64,000 nt of DNA from Legionella cherrii (GTDB taxonomy: Bacteria > Pseudomonadota > Gammaproteobacteria > Legionellales > Legionellaceae). Each line of letters starts with the position of its first letter. Position 1 is the stretch's first letter. Location: the NCBI RefSeq assembly GCF_900635815.1, contig NZ_LR134173.1:2326001-2390000 (forward strand), given 5' to 3'. Position numbers and translations under genes: made by a program. Below, piece by piece: positions 56,368-64,000 of this stretch. Below the pieces are notes generated by a model. That model was not told the DNA's origin. It made no database searches and worked only from the letters and a program-made list of their open reading frames with translations.

Positions 56368-56920
56368 GACTTGTCCACATGTGTAGGGGATGGATTTGAT
56401 AAGTCAATTCTTCCATTAATGCGCCCCGACCGCATAATAAAAACATGTCCATCAGACTTGAAATCACGGCAACATCTTGACTTGCGAGATCCGCACACGA
56501 GGAAACGCTAGTGATTTGATGGCTGAGATCCAATCCCACATCCCAGCAATCCTGGATAAAGTTTTGTGCGCGCTGTAATTGTGATTTAGAAACTGTATCA
56601 GTATGAAGCAACAATATATCGACATCAGAATAGAGGTGCAGTTCTCTACGCCCATAACTGCCAAGGGCGAGAAGGCAAAAAACATCATGATCCAATTGAT
56701 TTTTAGTGAATAGACTAATTACTAGTTCATCGATGAAGACAACGAGCTTACGAATAATGGTGGTAATATTGGTTTTATAATCGAATTCTTCTCGTAGTTT
56801 TTCTTTAAATTGTCTTAGAGAGTTTTTAAGATGTTGCAATTCTAAGGTCATCCCTTTTGTTTCTGCATCGAGTGCTTGTGTAAAGGGATGAGCTTTTGTA
56901 GGTTTATTTTCGTTCTTCAT
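56309..56920 (-). CDS. glnD: Upstream (N-terminal) frame of glnD
   Basis: This frame encodes 203 residues: the GlnD N-terminus and the nucleotidyltransferase signature with its two metal-binding Asp residues (YSDVD). After the nine-A run it reads TRCQVW and stops at TGA. On its own the product would lack the HD and ACT domains. Confidence 0.8.
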   Translation of the reverse strand: MKNENKPTKAHPFTQALDAETKGMTLELQHLKNSLRQFKEKLREEFDYKTNITTIIRKLVVFIDELVISLFTKNQLDHDVFCLLALGSYGRRELHLYSDVDILLLHTDTVSKSQLQRAQNFIQDCWDVGLDLSHQITSVSSCADLASQDVAVISSLMDMFLLCGRGALMEELTYQIHPLHMWTSHDYFLAKLQEQKKTRCQVW

Positions 56921-57671
56921 CGCGCAGAGTCAAAATTTCTACACCATCATCGGTAACCAATAAGGTATGCTCCCATTGGGCTGAAAGACTGTGATCTTTA
57001 GTGACTACAGTCCAATGATCAGGCAATAAACGAGTGTGGTGTTTGCCTATATTGATCATGGGCTCAATTGTGAATGTCATCCCGGGCTCCAGTTTCATTC
57101 CTGTGTTAGGTACACCATAATGCAGTACCTGGGGATCTTCATGGAAAATACGTCCTATGCCATGGCCACAATAATCACGGACAACAGAGCAACGATTTTT
57201 TTCTGCATGCTGTTGGATAGCATGGCCTATATCGCCTAAATGAACTCCGGGTTTTACCATGTCAATTCCGATAAACAAACACTCATGAGCCACCTGAGTT
57301 ACATGCTTTGCTTTGACTGATGGCGTACCAATAATGAACATCTTACTTGTATCGCCGTGATATTCATTTTTGATTACGGTGACGTCAATATTAATAATGT
57401 CGCCATCTTTTAAAACTTTTTTTCCTGGGATCCCATGGCATACTACATGATTGACTGAGGTACAAATGGATTTTGGAAACCCATTATAATTTAAAGGAGC
57501 AGGAATCGCTTTTTGTATGTTCACGATGTAGTCATGACAAATAGTATTCAGTTCATCAGTGGTGATGCCTTCTTGTACATGAGGTCCAATCATCTCAAGA
57601 ACTTCTGCGGCAAGTTTGCCGGCAACGCGCATTTTTTCGATTTCATCAGGGGTCTTTATAGTAACTGCCAT
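56904..57671 (-). CDS. map: Methionine aminopeptidase type I
   Basis: Map (255 residues; E. coli 264) removes the initiator Met. The five metal ligands are present: Asp in NIDVTVIKNEYHGDTSKMF (two), His in YCGHGIGRIFHE, Glu in FTIEPMINIG and Glu in AQWEHTLLVT. I use ATG 57671 (MAVTIKTPDEIEKM); the longer frame begins with a TTG four codons earlier and has no ribosome site. Its 3' end overlaps glnD, which is the E. coli neighbour as well. Confidence 0.96.
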   Translation of the reverse strand: MAVTIKTPDEIEKMRVAGKLAAEVLEMIGPHVQEGITTDELNTICHDYIVNIQKAIPAPLNYNGFPKSICTSVNHVVCHGIPGKKVLKDGDIINIDVTVIKNEYHGDTSKMFIIGTPSVKAKHVTQVAHECLFIGIDMVKPGVHLGDIGHAIQQHAEKNRCSVVRDYCGHGIGRIFHEDPQVLHYGVPNTGMKLEPGMTFTIEPMINIGKHHTRLLPDHWTVVTKDHSLSAQWEHTLLVTDDGVEILTLRDEERK

Positions 57672-57850
57672 AGGATGATCCAAAATTGTTATTTGATTTT
57701 GTTACAATATATATAGTGTAGGCTAAGTAAACGCTGTATGTATCCATGGTTTTGGAACGAAAGCCATCTTAGCATAACTGATTGTATATGTCATCGAATC
57801 CAATTTGTCGCCGGATTAGCACGGTCTCAATTGGTTTTTATTTTTAAATC

Positions 57851-58312
57851 TTAGGTTGGGTTAGGGCTATCGCCAACATGTTGACGATTTTCTTTCTGCT
57901 CTAACATTTTTTCTGCTACTTGTAATTTTTTTTCGGCTTTCAAATAAAGTTCGCTATGCCAAAAAGATCCGTATTTAGTATGTGCTCCTGGATTATATTT
58001 CTGAACGTTCTTTCCCATCACAACTTCCGGTTCTACTTCAGTTGGATATTTACCATTATGATTTGGAGTATAAGCCAAAAAATAATCTTCGGTATTAGGC
58101 GGTGTTTTCAAATATATAGTAAATGCTTCTAAAGTAATATGACTTTTTCTTCCCATGTTTTGTAAGGCGCTCTTAATTAAGTCTTGCAACTCAATTATGG
58201 ACCCATCTTCCAGATCAACAAAACAATCTTTGGCTTCTTTAGGACAACCATGTTCGTCGATTTCAACAACTTTTTTAAAGACTTTGCCAGGAGGAATTGA
58301 TAGATAAATCAT
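57851..58312 (-). CDS. Small hypothetical protein
   Basis: A 153-residue soluble protein of no recognised family. The N-terminal half looks beta-rich (MIYLSIPPGKVFKKVVEID), and the C-terminal 40 residues are helical and Glu/Lys/Gln-rich (LKAEKKLQVAEKMLEQKENRQ) before a polar end. The acidic helical tail resembles a Dot/Icm signal region, though this is weak evidence. It is not in an operon. Confidence 0.55.
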   Translation of the reverse strand: MIYLSIPPGKVFKKVVEIDEHGCPKEAKDCFVDLEDGSIIELQDLIKSALQNMGRKSHITLEAFTIYLKTPPNTEDYFLAYTPNHNGKYPTEVEPEVVMGKNVQKYNPGAHTKYGSFWHSELYLKAEKKLQVAEKMLEQKENRQHVGDSPNPT

Positions 58313-58460
58313 AATACTTTTTCATAAGGGTAAACAATTACTCGAGTGTATCATAATCATTCAAAATTCATATTTATTTGGCGTAAAATTTTGTTTCACT
58401 TACTCTCATTTCGAGTACTATACTTTATTAAGATCTGGCCGCTTACTCTAAGGAAAGAAA

Positions 58461-58823
58461 ATGAAAGTATGTGCTCGCGTTTTCCTGTTTGCTTTATGCT
58501 TTCTTATCAGTGTTTCTATTTTTGCTTTTGAGGGACATGTTGGTGGCGGCTACCATGGCGCACCTCCGCCAAATACTGGGTACAATAATGGGTATCACAA
58601 TAATGGTAATTATGATAATTACCATGGCAATTACTATCACAATGATGATTGGTATGGAGATGGGATTAATGTGAATACAGATGATATTTGGTATGATGAT
58701 AATTTGAATGATAATACCGGTGTGGTTATTGGAGTGCCTGCGGAAGGTTATTATGATCCTTCATGCCAAACAATAGATGACTGTAGTTCAGGTACTTGTG
58801 TGTTGGTTAATACGTGTGAATAA
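58461..58823 (+). CDS. Small exported Gly/Asn/Tyr-rich protein
   Basis: A 120-residue secreted protein. The signal peptide (MKVCARVFLFALCFLISVSI, cleavage likely after FA) leads to a low-complexity stretch rich in Gly, Asn, Tyr and His (GGYHGAPPPNTGYNNGY, NYYHNDDW), then acidic repeats and a C-terminal CQTIDDCSSGTCVLVNTCE with four Cys that could form two disulfides. AAGGAAAG precedes the ATG. The function is unknown. It lies five bases before the flavoprotein gene, so they are co-transcribed. Confidence 0.65.
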   Translation: MKVCARVFLFALCFLISVSIFAFEGHVGGGYHGAPPPNTGYNNGYHNNGNYDNYHGNYYHNDDWYGDGINVNTDDIWYDDNLNDNTGVVIGVPAEGYYDPSCQTIDDCSSGTCVLVNTCE

Positions 58824-58828
58824 GGATT

Positions 58829-59875
58829 ATGGATAAGAAAACATATCAATGGGCAGTGGTAGGAGCCGGTCCTGCGGGGATCGCAGCAATCGGGAAGTTA
58901 TTAGATAATGGTATTATAGCAGATGATATTTTATGGATTGACCCCCATTTTAAGGTCGGTGATTTAGGACTGCATTGGTATAATGTTTCGAGTAATACAA
59001 AGGTAAAATTTTTTAAAGATTTTTTATTGGCAGTTCATTCTTTTCATTACCAAGATGCACCTCTTGATTTTCAATTAAATCATTTACCCGTTGATCAAAC
59101 ATGCACTTTAAGTTTCATTGTTGAACCTTTACAGTGGATTACGGAACATTTATTACAAAAGGTTCAATCAGTAAAAACAACAATTCATAGTATGTTCTTA
59201 TCCAAGCGTCTATGGTCTTTATGTTCAGACTCAAAAAGCTATCAAGCTAAAAATGTCATATTAGCTACAGGTGCACTGCCGTCTACATTAAATTATCCCG
59301 GTGTTAATGTAATTCCTTTTGATACCGCAATTGATAAAGAGAAACTGTCTTCTGTCATTCAGCGAGATGAGACTTTTGGTGTATTCGGTTCATCACATTC
59401 TGCAATTATTATTTTAAAGCATCTTGTCGAATTGGAGGTTAAAAAAGTGATTAATTTTTATCGCTCTCCATGCCGTTATGCCATTGAAATGGATGATTGG
59501 ATTCTTTTCGATAATACAGGACTTAAGGGTCAAACTGCGGCTTGGGCTCGAGAACATATTGATGGTGTTTTACCCTCTAATCTGGTTCGTTATAATCTCA
59601 GTGAACCTAATATTGCACGTTTTTTACCCGAATGTGACCAAGTAGTTTATGCAGTAGGTTTTGAGCAACGAAAAAGCATTGTAATTGGTGATTACGAAAA
59701 TGCGCGTCATAATCCCTATGTCGGCATCATTGGGCCGGGATTGTTTGGTTTAGGTATTGCTTATCCCGAGACAAAGACTGATATTTATGGCAATGTCGAG
59801 TCTCAGGTGGGGTTATGGAAGTTTATGGTGTACCTGAATAAGGTAATGCCTGTTTGGTTGAAGTATCCCACTTAA
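58829..59875 (+). CDS. FAD/NAD(P)-binding oxidoreductase
   Basis: A 348-residue flavoprotein with two nucleotide-binding regions. The FAD fingerprint is at the N-terminus (WAVVGAGPAGIAAIGKLL) and a second Rossmann-like stretch is FGVFGSSHSAIIILKHL. VILATGALPSTL is the ATG motif of the family and VVYAVGFEQR the GD-like end. There is no redox CxxxxC pair, so it is not a disulfide reductase; a monooxygenase-type role is more likely. The substrate is unknown. It follows the small exported protein and precedes a hairpin. Confidence 0.78.
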   Translation: MDKKTYQWAVVGAGPAGIAAIGKLLDNGIIADDILWIDPHFKVGDLGLHWYNVSSNTKVKFFKDFLLAVHSFHYQDAPLDFQLNHLPVDQTCTLSFIVEPLQWITEHLLQKVQSVKTTIHSMFLSKRLWSLCSDSKSYQAKNVILATGALPSTLNYPGVNVIPFDTAIDKEKLSSVIQRDETFGVFGSSHSAIIILKHLVELEVKKVINFYRSPCRYAIEMDDWILFDNTGLKGQTAAWAREHIDGVLPSNLVRYNLSEPNIARFLPECDQVVYAVGFEQRKSIVIGDYENARHNPYVGIIGPGLFGLGIAYPETKTDIYGNVESQVGLWKFMVYLNKVMPVWLKYPT

Positions 59876-59882
59876 GTTTTAA

Positions 59883-59920
59883 TTCGTGATCCGTGAACAT
59901 TAATGCCAGTGGATCACGAA
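59883..59920. terminator. Hairpin after the flavoprotein gene
   Basis: TTCGTGATCC (59883-59892) and GGATCACGAA (59911-59920) are perfect 10-base arms with an 18-base loop, followed by AACTCTTTT. A plausible but not classical terminator. Confidence 0.5.
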
Positions 59921-59942
59921 AACTCTTTTAAGACCTTCCATT

Positions 59943-61664
59943 TTGTTATCTAAATCAGTCTCTTGTAGTGTAAAGATAAAGCTGAATAAGAATCACTATC
60001 AAATATTAAAAAAAATTTGTAAAATACGCCTCTATTTTGAGGAGAAAGTTATCAAAACAAGTCGTACAAGTTATTGGTCTAGTGAACTGATCACCTTAGT
60101 GTGTAGTCTTTTTTTTACCTTAGCATGTAACAGCTCTTTCTGGACAGAATTACTTCAAGGTAAAGACTTAGCGAATCCATATACCTGGTTTATTATTTTT
60201 TGTACAGCAACTGCAATCACAGGTTTGCAGTGGTTCTTACTTCTTTTAGTGATTAATCGTTGGACTTTCAAATGGTTTACCATGGGGCTGTTGCTGGTTA
60301 CCTCTATTGCTGTGTATTTCATGAATACATTTCATGTGTACATTGATCCCACCATGATTACCAATGTTGTGAGCACCGACTATCAGGAGAGTAGTGAGTT
60401 TTTGCAGTGGCGTATTCTTCCTTATTTTCTATTCCTAGGAGTACTTCCTTGCTGGATCATTTGGCATATCAAAATTTATAAAAGAAGCCTTCCTTCCTAT
60501 TGGGCTGGACGATTAGGAACTATTTTTTTGTCATTGTGTATGATGTTTGGTGGTTCATGGGCTATATTTCACGAACTTGGTCCAATTCATCGGGAAAGAA
60601 AGCAAATCATCTATTTAATTACCCCCTTAAATATCATTTCATCTTCAACAAAAGCATATTGGAGAGCGCGACAGGCGCGTGTGGATAAGACAAAAATCAA
60701 GATTGGAACAGATGCGCATAAGCTTCCACGCCCTGAAAATAGTAAACCGCGAGTTATTATTCTTGTTGTTGGTGAGACGGTTCGTGCTGGAAACTGGGGT
60801 TTAAATGGATATCATAGACAAACAACCCCAGAACTTGCTAAACGTCAAGTGATTAATTTCAGTGAAGTCACTAGTTGTGGTACGACAACAGCAGTTTCGT
60901 TGCCCTGTATGTTTTCTCATTATGGCATGCATGCATACAACAGCGCGAAAATTGATCAAACGGAATCTTTGCTCCATTTACTGGATCGTACCAATGTTTC
61001 TGTTTTGTGGCGTGATAATCAATCAGGCTGTAAAGGGGTATGTGAAGTTTCCATGTTTGAAAAATTAAAAAAGGATGCTCTATGTCAAAACAAGCGTTGT
61101 TATGATGAGGTTCTTTTGCATCAACTTCAGGAACGGATTATTAATAAAAAAGGGGATCAGCTGATCATCTTGCATATGCTTGGTAATCATGGTCCAGCTT
61201 ATTTTGAACGTTACCCAGAACAATTTAAACATTGGACTCCTATCTGTGAAACCACGGATTTATCCACTTGTTCGCAAAAAGCATTGGTAAATACTTATGA
61301 TAATGCAATTTTGTATACAGATTCGATATTGGCTCAAGCAATTGATTTGTTACATAATATTAAATCCCATGATACAGGATTAATTTATGTATCAGATCAT
61401 GGTGAGTCACTTGGTGAACATAATTTATTTCTTCATGGGTTACCATATTTTATGGCTCCGGACGAACAAAAGAAGGTTCCTATGATTCTCTGGTTATCAG
61501 AAGGATTATCGAAACAATTAGCCATGAAAGAAAATTGTTTGCTTAATAAGCAATCTGATCCTATATCGCATGATTATTTATTTTCAACGCTGTTGTCGCT
61601 TTTTGATGTAAAAGCAAAGGAATACAATCCAAAATTTGATTTGATTCACTCATGCCGCATATAA
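59943..61664 (+). CDS. eptA: Phosphoethanolamine transferase, EptA type
   Basis: A membrane enzyme that moves phosphoethanolamine to lipid A and so alters charge and polymyxin sensitivity. Four or five N-terminal helices lead to a periplasmic sulfatase-fold domain with ILVVGETVRAGNWGLNGYHR, the nucleophile Thr in SCGTTTAVSLPCMFSHYG, HMLGNHGPAY and VSDHGESLGE. Disulfide Cys are typical. The longest frame starts with TTG 59943 and has no ribosome site; GAGGAG at 60039-60044 ends exactly six bases before ATC 60051, from which KTSRTSYWSSEL would be the normal EptA N-terminus. No ATG exists in frame upstream of the helices. Start unresolved; coordinates give the longest frame. Confidence 0.85.
   Translation: MLSKSVSCSVKIKLNKNHYQILKKICKIRLYFEEKVIKTSRTSYWSSELITLVCSLFFTLACNSSFWTELLQGKDLANPYTWFIIFCTATAITGLQWFLLLLVINRWTFKWFTMGLLLVTSIAVYFMNTFHVYIDPTMITNVVSTDYQESSEFLQWRILPYFLFLGVLPCWIIWHIKIYKRSLPSYWAGRLGTIFLSLCMMFGGSWAIFHELGPIHRERKQIIYLITPLNIISSSTKAYWRARQARVDKTKIKIGTDAHKLPRPENSKPRVIILVVGETVRAGNWGLNGYHRQTTPELAKRQVINFSEVTSCGTTTAVSLPCMFSHYGMHAYNSAKIDQTESLLHLLDRTNVSVLWRDNQSGCKGVCEVSMFEKLKKDALCQNKRCYDEVLLHQLQERIINKKGDQLIILHMLGNHGPAYFERYPEQFKHWTPICETTDLSTCSQKALVNTYDNAILYTDSILAQAIDLLHNIKSHDTGLIYVSDHGESLGEHNLFLHGLPYFMAPDEQKKVPMILWLSEGLSKQLAMKENCLLNKQSDPISHDYLFSTLLSLFDVKAKEYNPKFDLIHSCRI
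60039..60053 (+). promoter_or_regulatory. Strong Shine-Dalgarno before a non-standard start
   Basis: GAGGAG followed after six bases by ATC. Position and spacing are ideal for initiation of the phosphoethanolamine transferase, but the codon is not ATG, GTG or TTG. Confidence 0.4.
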
Positions 61665-61730
61665 AATAGCTTAGCGGTTTTGTCATTGCGAGCGCAGGGA
61701 GGCCTATTTCATCTTAACCTTGTGCTAGAG

Positions 61731-61763
61731 GGTGGAGATCTCTCGCTGCGCTCGGGATGACGA
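61731..61763. repeat. Family B intergenic repeat
   Basis: GGTGGAGATCTCTCGCTGCG and CTCGGGATGACGAG are the family B wording, preceded at 61688 by GCGAGCGCAGGGAGGCC, a matching reversed half. It lies between the convergent EptA-like and MFS genes. Confidence 0.7.
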
Positions 61764-61770
61764 GACCAGG

Positions 61771-62991
61771 CTATGGTTGATGTGATCGATAACGCCAAAA
61801 CTTAGGAAAGGCCAGGCAACAAACAGTCACCCCGATAATGCATAATACCCCACCGGATATCAAAGCGGTGGTAATGCTAAAACTGGATGCGATAAATCCG
61901 GCTCGGGTATCTCCTAATTTAGGTCCACTTAAATAACTGATCATTTCGATGCCTGCTAATCTGCCGCGATATTCTGTTGGAATGGTATTGTTCCATAAAG
62001 TGGCACGAAATATTCCACTTATAGCATCAAAAGCACCAGCAAGCGCCAGGAAAAATAGGACAAGCCAAAGTGAACTGGATAAACCAAATCCAATAATTGC
62101 AGCTCCCCATAGCGCAGCGGCAATTGCAATGGCTTTACCATCACGATCTATTTTTGCGGTCCAACCACTGAAAAATGAAATAATCAAAGCACCTACAGCA
62201 GGTGCAGAATAAAGTAAACCCAAAGTTTTTGCGCCACCGAATGATTGAGCTATAGCAGGGAGTAAGGAGTTAGGCCATGCAAAAACCATCGCAATAAAAT
62301 CAACAAGATAGCTTCCCATTAATTCTTGTCGATTAAAAGCAAAGGAAACTCCTTGTTTTAACGAAGAGACAATGGATGGATGCTCGTGCTGTACGGGTTT
62401 GGGAATATTATGCAGTCTAATTAAAGTGACTAATGACATAAAAAAAGTAATTAAATCAATTAAATAAGTAATTATAATGCCGTATTGAGCAATGATGAGT
62501 CCAGATATAGCTGGAGCAATAATCATACAAAAACTGAATTTAAATGTAGCAAGAACCCCCATATTTTTGTAATCATTGGGCTCAACAATCTGTTGCGCAA
62601 TACTATCAAAAGCAGGACGATGTAAGCCGTTAATCGCTGACATAGAAGCTGAAACGATAAAAATAAGGATTAGAGAGGGGTCAGCTTGATAGGAGTTAAG
62701 TACAAGCATGCAACAGCCCACAGCAAGGAGTAATTCACTCATGATCAATAATCCGCGACGATTGTATCGATCTGCAAATACCCCACCAATCAGGGCAGTA
62801 ATTAATAGAGGTAATAATTGCACTAAGCTTAATAATCCGACCATCAGTGTTGATTGGGTCATTTGATAAATTTGATAGGGCAGGGCGACGCTAGTGATCA
62901 TGGTGCCTATAAATGAAATAAATTGCCCAAAATAGAGCAGCCTGAAATCACGATTTTTTTTTAAAAGAGATAGGTCTAGAAGTTGACTCAT
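61771..62991 (-). CDS. MFS transporter, EntS-like
   Basis: A 406-residue major facilitator protein with 12 predicted helices of the MFS_3/EntS type, usually drug or siderophore exporters. The loop between helices 2 and 3 reads GGVFADRYNRRGLLI, the class signature. ATG 62991 (MSQLLDLSLLKK) is preferred as GGA lies eight bases upstream; ATG 63000 adds three residues. The substrate is unknown; no siderophore genes are nearby. Confidence 0.87.
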   Translation of the reverse strand: MSQLLDLSLLKKNRDFRLLYFGQFISFIGTMITSVALPYQIYQMTQSTLMVGLLSLVQLLPLLITALIGGVFADRYNRRGLLIMSELLLAVGCCMLVLNSYQADPSLILIFIVSASMSAINGLHRPAFDSIAQQIVEPNDYKNMGVLATFKFSFCMIIAPAISGLIIAQYGIIITYLIDLITFFMSLVTLIRLHNIPKPVQHEHPSIVSSLKQGVSFAFNRQELMGSYLVDFIAMVFAWPNSLLPAIAQSFGGAKTLGLLYSAPAVGALIISFFSGWTAKIDRDGKAIAIAAALWGAAIIGFGLSSSLWLVLFFLALAGAFDAISGIFRATLWNNTIPTEYRGRLAGIEMISYLSGPKLGDTRAGFIASSFSITTALISGGVLCIIGVTVCCLAFPKFWRYRSHQP

Positions 62992-63099
62992 TTTGAACAT
63001 CCAAATAGATAGGCAATAAGATACGCGAATAAAAGTAGATTCTATGCTTTTTAATTGATTCAGTATAGTGCTAATCGAGCAAATCTGAGCTTATTCGAT

Positions 63100-63978
63100 C
63101 TAGTGATCATCAGAGTCATCATGATTTCCTTTGTTTTTTATTGCTAAAGGTTCCACAAAACTTAACGGGGTAGAGTAGGTCATTGGTATTTTTTCATCGT
63201 CAAGTGCTTTTTTAATGCTTGTGAGTACTTCATCGAGTGAACGGCGTTGGTCGCTTGGTTTGGATTTTGTCCACCAATATATTTCAAAATCAATTCCATT
63301 CGAAGAAAATGAAACTACATAAATTTGAATGTATTTATCTTTAGAAACAGTCTCGCATCGTTCCAATGCTTTGGCAATCACTGAACGTGCTTTTTCCACA
63401 TCTGTACCAAAATCAACACTACAGCCAATTTTTTTTCGTCTTAGCGGCGTATCAGTTAATACCACTACAGTATTAGTATACAATTTAGAATTGGGGATGT
63501 AGACACGAGTTCCATCTGTTTTACGTAAATGAGTGTTTTGCACGGAAATACGATAAACATAGCCTTGTTGTGAATCAACGATGATAAAATCACCAATACT
63601 AAAGGGCTCTCTGAGTAAAAGTAAAAAGCCGGTAAAAAAGTTTTCAAAAATGCTCCTAAATGCCAAACCAATTGCAACAGAGGTCAATCCCAAAGTTGCT
63701 AAGACATTGGCTGTGGTTACTGATGGAAATATGATGGCTGAAATGATTAATATTCCAACGAACCAAACCATGATAAGGGTCAGCTTATGAAAAATAGTGA
63801 CCAAATTGGCACGAATTGCCATTCTGGGTAAAAGAGAACTGACGAGTCGACTAACTATTTTTGCGACAAAGTAAGTCACAAAAGCAAAAATAATACCGAC
63901 AATGATATTAGGAATAAGCGCAATCAAATTTTGCGCAAATTTATCCAGTGTTTTTGTTATAAGCTCTAAATAGCTCAT
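63100..63978 (-). CDS. mscS: MscS-family mechanosensitive channel
   Basis: A 292-residue channel close to E. coli MscS (286). Three N-terminal helices (about residues 15-115) end in the pore-lining TM3 LATLGLTSVAIGLAFRSIFENFFTGFLLLL, where Ala/Gly packing is conserved. The beta domain has EPFSIGDFIIVDSQQGYV and VYIPNSKLYTNTV, followed by the cytoplasmic alpha/beta vestibule. It protects against osmotic downshock. AAGGA before ATG 63978 sets the start. It may be transcribed with the MFS gene about 100 bases downstream. Confidence 0.93.
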   Translation of the reverse strand: MSYLELITKTLDKFAQNLIALIPNIIVGIIFAFVTYFVAKIVSRLVSSLLPRMAIRANLVTIFHKLTLIMVWFVGILIISAIIFPSVTTANVLATLGLTSVAIGLAFRSIFENFFTGFLLLLREPFSIGDFIIVDSQQGYVYRISVQNTHLRKTDGTRVYIPNSKLYTNTVVVLTDTPLRRKKIGCSVDFGTDVEKARSVIAKALERCETVSKDKYIQIYVVSFSSNGIDFEIYWWTKSKPSDQRRSLDEVLTSIKKALDDEKIPMTYSTPLSFVEPLAIKNKGNHDDSDDH

Positions 63979-64000
63979 ATCGGATTTCCTTATCCTAGAT

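Larger units (their letters stand above)
54268..56920 (-). pseudogene. glnD: PII uridylyltransferase glnD, frameshifted in a nine-A run
   Basis: GlnD senses glutamine and uridylylates or deuridylylates the PII protein. The two frames together encode a full GlnD of about 883 residues (E. coli 890). The nucleotidyltransferase motif LGSYGRRELHLYSDVD is in the upstream frame (from ATG 56920). The HD domain ([20 protein letters not shown]) and two ACT domains are in the downstream frame ending at 54268. The break is in a run of nine A on the coding strand (T-run 56329-56337): eight A would join ..LQEQKK to RDAKYGETAYNLEP, as in E. coli. A sequencing error, a real inactivating mutation, or transcriptional slippage on A9 are all possible. 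Overlaps map by 17 bases. Confidence 0.88.

Overview
The window is AT-rich gamma-proteobacterial chromosome and is best read as a Legionella species. Housekeeping genes (clpB, gatCAB, minDE, guaBA, glnD, map, fis, rnpB) alternate with single genes for proteins that look eukaryotic or match nothing I recognise. That mixture is the usual pattern for Dot/Icm effector candidates. The species assignment is inferred from content; no 16S gene is present. I saw no tRNA, CRISPR array, phage or intact insertion sequence.

Layout. 1-5.4 kb: the end of a truncated gene, an orphan gene, a pair of queuosine-precursor (VUT/YhhQ-type) transporters, a GNAT acetyltransferase and a protein with a duplicated RasGEF-like motif. 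5.5-13 kb: clpB, an S49 peptidase, suhB, then trmJ and a reduced ISC locus (iscS, an IscU homologue lacking all three ligand cysteines, an A-type carrier). 13-18 kb: an adenosine deaminase family gene, fis, RNase P RNA and a large coiled-coil protein with a ~198-residue internal duplication. 18-24.5 kb: gatCAB, then an F-box/RCC1 protein preceded by a predicted papain-like Cys-His-Asp protein. 24.8-33.6 kb: argR facing an arginine transport and synthesis operon (ABC transporter, argG, argH) with three ARG boxes, then a fused TrpE-TrpG and a ClC exchanger. 33.6-42.3 kb: a quinone oxidoreductase, ugpAEC with a DUF1189 protein, a putative SLOG/LOG-like orphan protein, a small orphan and an alpha/beta hydrolase. 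42.4-52.8 kb: fadE, a FecR/DUF6600 protein with a long proline-rich minisatellite, minDE, guaBA, tadA. 52.9-64 kb: another orphan, glnD interrupted by a frameshift in a run of nine A, map, small orphans, a flavoprotein, an EptA-type phosphoethanolamine transferase, an MFS exporter and an MscS channel.

How parts work together. The ArgR region is a self-contained circuit in which one repressor controls its own divergent intergenic region, arginine uptake and the last two biosynthetic steps. The suhB-trmJ-isc order matches E. coli, but iscR, hscBA and fdx are absent and IscU has lost its ligands, suggesting the old ISC locus has been repurposed or is decaying. Three PmrA-like direct repeats (TTAA at 11-bp period) lie upstream of the papain-like gene, the SLOG-like gene and fis. 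This would fit effector regulation, but chance matches are expected in DNA this AT-rich.

Two families of short hairpin-forming intergenic repeats are scattered through the gaps between genes. Start codons were moved inward from the longest frame where a Shine-Dalgarno sequence or family length supported it; these cases are noted.
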